Shown here: positions 5,488 through 8,045 of the stretch, in pieces | How positions within the stretch are numbered: position 1 is the stretch's first letter | How the letters are laid out: every line of letters begins with the position of its first letter | Origin: Alphaproteobacteria bacterium UBA1002 | GTDB taxonomy: Bacteria; Pseudomonadota; Alphaproteobacteria; Rickettsiales; UBA998 | Length of the DNA: 8,045 bases | NCBI GenBank assembly: GCA_002291845.1 | Contig: DBAU01000044.1 | Location: 1-8,045 of the forward strand | Reading direction: 5' to 3' | Made by a program: the position numbers and the translations under genes | Notes under the pieces: generated by a model | Seen by the model: only the letters and a program-made list of their open reading frames with translations | Databases searched by the model: none | What the model was told of the DNA's origin: nothing

Positions 5488-7010
5488 CGAATCTTAACGT
5501 AAGCTATCATCCGCATCAGCTCGAGGTGGTGGACAATCTTGTCAAAGGCAAGCACCAGTTAATCTGGACACGCATCGTTGCTGATACGGAAACCCCTATT
5601 TCTGCCATGCTCAAACTGATGGTACCAGAAGAGCCAATCTTCTTACTGGAGTCAGTTGAAGGGGGCGAGGTACGTGGGCGATACTCCATTATTGGACTCA
5701 AGCCAGATCTTATCTGGCGTTGTTTTGGTACTAAAGCTGAAATTTCCCGTTTGCATAACGCTACCTTGCAAGCATTTAAAGAGGATAACAAAACCACACT
5801 GGAGTCCCTGCACGCACTACTTGAAAGCATTCGCATGGATATTCCCACAGGGCTGCCCCCCATGGCAGCAGGACTGATAGGGTACCATGGCTATGACATG
5901 ATCCGACTGGTTGAACATCTCCCCTCAGAAAAGCCAGACACCATTTCTTTGCCAGATGCCTGCCTCATGCGGCCTTCGGTGATGTTGGTTTTTGATGCAG
6001 TGGATGGCGTAATCTTTCTTATTTCACCCATCTGGGCAGATGACTCACCCCTCAGCCCATCTGAACGGTATGAAGCGGCAAAAACACGTTTAGCAAGCGT
6101 CATTCAGACCCTTGACAGTCCATTACCTCGTGGAACCGCAAGCCGCTCAGGCGAGCCGGAGAACATTTCCTTCGCTGCGAATATGACCCAGCGCGACTAC
6201 CATGCCATGGTTGAGAAAGCGAAAGAGTACATTCGCGCGGGAGATATTTTTCAAGTGGTACCCTCACAGCGTTTTGAAGCTGCTTTCCCACACCATCCCT
6301 TCGCGTTGTATCGCTCATTGCGTCATACAAATCCTTCCCCATTTCTCTTCTATCTACAGATGGGGAACTTTAGCCTGGTTGGCTCCAGCCCAGAAATTTT
6401 GGTACGCTTACGTGATGATACTGTGACCATTCGCCCCATAGCGGGAACGCGAAAACGGGGCGCCACACGCGAGGACGATATCCGACTCGCAGAAGAATTG
6501 CTGGCAGACCCCAAAGAACTAGCGGAACACTTAATGCTCCTTGATTTGGGTCGCAATGATGTAGGTCGCTGCAGCCTGCCCGGAACGATCCGTGTTACAG
6601 AGCAGATGGTGATTGAGCGATACAGCCATGTCATGCACATCGTCTCGAACGTCGAAGGAATTCACGACCCTCAAAAAAATGCTTTTGAATGCATGATGAG
6701 CGGTTTTCCCGCAGGCACTGTCAGCGGTGCACCAAAAATCCGCGCCATGGAAATCATTGACGAGCTCGAGCCTGTGAAGCGCAGTTTTTATGCAGGAAGC
6801 GTAGGATATTTTTCTGCCAATGGCGCTATGGATACATGCATCACGCTGCGCACTGGCTTGGTAAAAGAGGGCACGTTGTTTCTGCAAGCCGGTGGCGGTG
6901 TGGTGGTGGATTCCGATCCTGAAGATGAGTATCAGGAAACATTGAATAAAGCGCGCGCACTGATGCGTGCGGCCGAGCGTGCCCATTTATTCACCGGGGG
7001 GCTTACGTGA
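5484..7010 (+). CDS. trpE: Anthranilate synthase component I
   Basis: Large subunit of anthranilate synthase, which makes anthranilate from chorismate and ammonia supplied by TrpG, the first committed step of tryptophan synthesis. The 508 residues are full length. The N-terminal domain carries LLESVEGG (54-61), the element that contains the conserved Ser of the tryptophan feedback site. The chorismate-binding domain has DIFQVVPSQRF (254-264), NPSPFLFYL (283-291), GSSPEILVR (300-308), PIAGTRKRG (318-326), HLMLLDLGRNDVGR (349-362), SGFPAGTVSGAPKIRAMEI (406-424) and QAGGGVVVDSDPE (468-480). Allosteric inhibition by tryptophan is therefore likely intact. The ATG overlaps the ppiD stop (ATGA) with no clear Shine-Dalgarno, suggesting coupled translation. 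The TGA overlaps the trpG start. No attenuator or leader peptide fits upstream. The TrpG domain is not fused, unlike the TrpE(G) fusions of many Rhizobiales. Confidence 0.98.
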   Translation: MTNLNVSYHPHQLEVVDNLVKGKHQLIWTRIVADTETPISAMLKLMVPEEPIFLLESVEGGEVRGRYSIIGLKPDLIWRCFGTKAEISRLHNATLQAFKEDNKTTLESLHALLESIRMDIPTGLPPMAAGLIGYHGYDMIRLVEHLPSEKPDTISLPDACLMRPSVMLVFDAVDGVIFLISPIWADDSPLSPSERYEAAKTRLASVIQTLDSPLPRGTASRSGEPENISFAANMTQRDYHAMVEKAKEYIRAGDIFQVVPSQRFEAAFPHHPFALYRSLRHTNPSPFLFYLQMGNFSLVGSSPEILVRLRDDTVTIRPIAGTRKRGATREDDIRLAEELLADPKELAEHLMLLDLGRNDVGRCSLPGTIRVTEQMVIERYSHVMHIVSNVEGIHDPQKNAFECMMSGFPAGTVSGAPKIRAMEIIDELEPVKRSFYAGSVGYFSANGAMDTCITLRTGLVKEGTLFLQAGGGVVVDSDPEDEYQETLNKARALMRAAERAHLFTGGLT

Positions 7011-7582
7011 GTATTTTACTCCTCGATAACTATGACAGCTTTACCTATAATTTACTGCATTACCTTGCTGAGCTTGGCGCAGAAACCGAAGTCATCCGTA
7101 ATGATGCACTAAGTGTGGATGACATCCGCAAGAGGCAGCCACAGGGTATCCTGATTTCTCCAGGCCCAGGCCGCCCTGAAGAGTCGGGCGTTTGCCCAGA
7201 GGTCATTCGCACGCTGGGAAGTATTATTCCAATTTTTGGAGTCTGTTTAGGCCACCAAGCCATTGGTATGGTTTACGGCGGAACTGTCAAGCGAGCTCCC
7301 GTCCCCATGCATGGCAAAACCAGCAAGATTTCACATCAAGGCGAAGGAATATTTCGAGGACTACCATCACCATTCACAGCCACGCGCTACCATTCACTGA
7401 TTGTTTCGCAGGAGGCCTTACCAGCCTGCCTCGAAATTACGGCGCGTAGCGATGACGGTTTAATCATGGGGCTACAGCATCGTGAGCATCCTGTTTATGG
7501 CGTACAGTTTCACCCCGAAAGCATTGCCTCAGAATATGGTCATGATCTTTTGAATAACTTTCTTACGCTCACCCGTCGTTAA
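7007..7582 (+). CDS. trpG: Anthranilate synthase component II (glutamine amidotransferase)
   Basis: Small subunit that hydrolyses glutamine and channels ammonia to TrpE. The 191-residue class I amidotransferase has LLLDNYDSFTYNL (4-16), the oxyanion-region SPGPGRP (51-57), nucleophile Cys80 in FGVCLGHQAIG, and His169/Glu171 in VQFHPESI. Motifs such as RYHSLIV (127-133) fit the TrpG/PabA group. As these proteins can be shared, it may also serve PabB in folate synthesis; context favours TrpG. The start is GTG at 7007, sharing GTGA with the trpE stop, with a G-run (about 6996-7001) as a possible Shine-Dalgarno. It is the normal length, with no fusion or defect. Confidence 0.97.
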   Translation: MSILLLDNYDSFTYNLLHYLAELGAETEVIRNDALSVDDIRKRQPQGILISPGPGRPEESGVCPEVIRTLGSIIPIFGVCLGHQAIGMVYGGTVKRAPVPMHGKTSKISHQGEGIFRGLPSPFTATRYHSLIVSQEALPACLEITARSDDGLIMGLQHREHPVYGVQFHPESIASEYGHDLLNNFLTLTRR

Positions 7583-7583
7583 T

Positions 7584-8045
7584 ATGGGCACAAATGAGAT
7601 ACAAAATATTCTCACCGAGCTAGCGCATCAGAGAGATCTGAGCGCGGATGATGCTGAGCGCGCATTTCAGATCATCATGACGGGTGGTGCCACGCCGGCG
7701 CAAATCGCTGCTTTTCTGATGGGTTTGCGCATTAAAGGGGAGACAGTGACAGAAATCACTGCAGGCGCACGTGTACTCCGTCACAAAGCAGCCACCATTA
7801 CCGCGCCTTCTGGTGCCATTGATACCTGTGGCACGGGCGGGGATGGTAGCCGTACCTTGAATATTTCAACTGCGGTAGCCATTGTTGTGGCTGCATGCGG
7901 GGTGCCTGTGGCAAAGCATGGCAACCGTGGAGTCACCTCCGCCTCTGGTTCATCGGATGTTCTAGAAGCACTCGGCGTCAATATCCGCATTCCACCTGAG
8001 ATTGCTGAGCAAGCACTAAAGGAGTGCGGCCTGTGCTTCCTGATG
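7584..8045 (+). CDS. trpD: Anthranilate phosphoribosyltransferase, N-terminal 154 residues, cut by window edge
   Basis: Transfers phosphoribose from PRPP to anthranilate, the second committed step of tryptophan synthesis. The frame is open from ATG at 7584 to the window edge, 154 codons of a family usually about 335-350 residues long. Present are the N-terminal helical domain with GGATPAQIAAFLMGLRIKGET (34-54), the PRPP/anthranilate glycine loop DTCGTGGDGS (80-89), NIST (93-96), VAKHGNRG (109-116) and SGSSDVLEALGV (121-132). These are the diagnostic TrpD motifs. The start is 1 nt after the trpG stop and has no good Shine-Dalgarno, so it probably depends on ribosomes finishing trpG. trpC commonly follows in alphaproteobacteria but is outside the window. 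Confidence 0.97.
   Translation, partial: MGTNEIQNILTELAHQRDLSADDAERAFQIIMTGGATPAQIAAFLMGLRIKGETVTEITAGARVLRHKAATITAPSGAIDTCGTGGDGSRTLNISTAVAIVVAACGVPVAKHGNRGVTSASGSSDVLEALGVNIRIPPEIAEQALKECGLCFLM

Noticed and set aside
6531..6986. 151-residue minus-strand frame opposite trpE
   Set aside because: It lies entirely within conserved trpE catalytic motifs and shows no domain or Shine-Dalgarno support.

Overview
The window reads as a chromosomal housekeeping region of a Gram-negative alphaproteobacterium of moderate GC content. KdsA makes the Kdo sugar of lipopolysaccharide, which implies an outer membrane. The gene order tpiA-secG-pyrG-kdsA, divergent from a PpiD-like foldase followed by trpE-trpG-trpD, is a familiar alphaproteobacterial arrangement. 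The protein signatures fit this too, for example the PyrG N-terminus and the PpiD anchor ending in SFAVWGI. I cannot place the organism below class level from sequence alone. There are no mobile elements, tRNA or rRNA genes, CRISPR arrays or phage genes.

Left half (1-3451, minus strand, read right to left): tpiA (triosephosphate isomerase), secG (Sec translocon subunit), pyrG (CTP synthase) and the first 186 codons of kdsA (Kdo-8-phosphate synthase). Gaps are 10, 22 and 41 nt with no terminator, so this is probably one transcript. Its distal end, commonly eno in alphaproteobacteria, lies off the window. The genes mix glycolysis, protein export, CTP supply and LPS precursor supply. CTP is also needed to activate Kdo, and KdsA uses phosphoenolpyruvate, which enolase produces.

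Middle (3452-3570): a 119-nt divergent intergenic region, the only substantial noncoding stretch. It must hold the promoters for both operons and contains two short perfect dyads.

Right half (3571-8045, plus strand): a membrane-anchored SurA_N/parvulin protein (PpiD-like), then trpE and trpG (anthranilate synthase large and small subunits) and the first 154 codons of trpD (anthranilate phosphoribosyltransferase). ppiD/trpE and trpE/trpG each overlap by 4 nt, and trpD starts 1 nt after trpG stops, so translation is very likely coupled. There is no room for a trp leader peptide or attenuator directly before trpE.

Nothing here amounts to a new biological system. The points worth a second look are small: the dyads in the divergent promoter region, a three-armed palindrome at the pyrG/kdsA junction, loss of catalytic parvulin residues in the PpiD-like protein, the metal-type KdsA signature, the tight foldase-trp coupling, and a GC gradient across the window.
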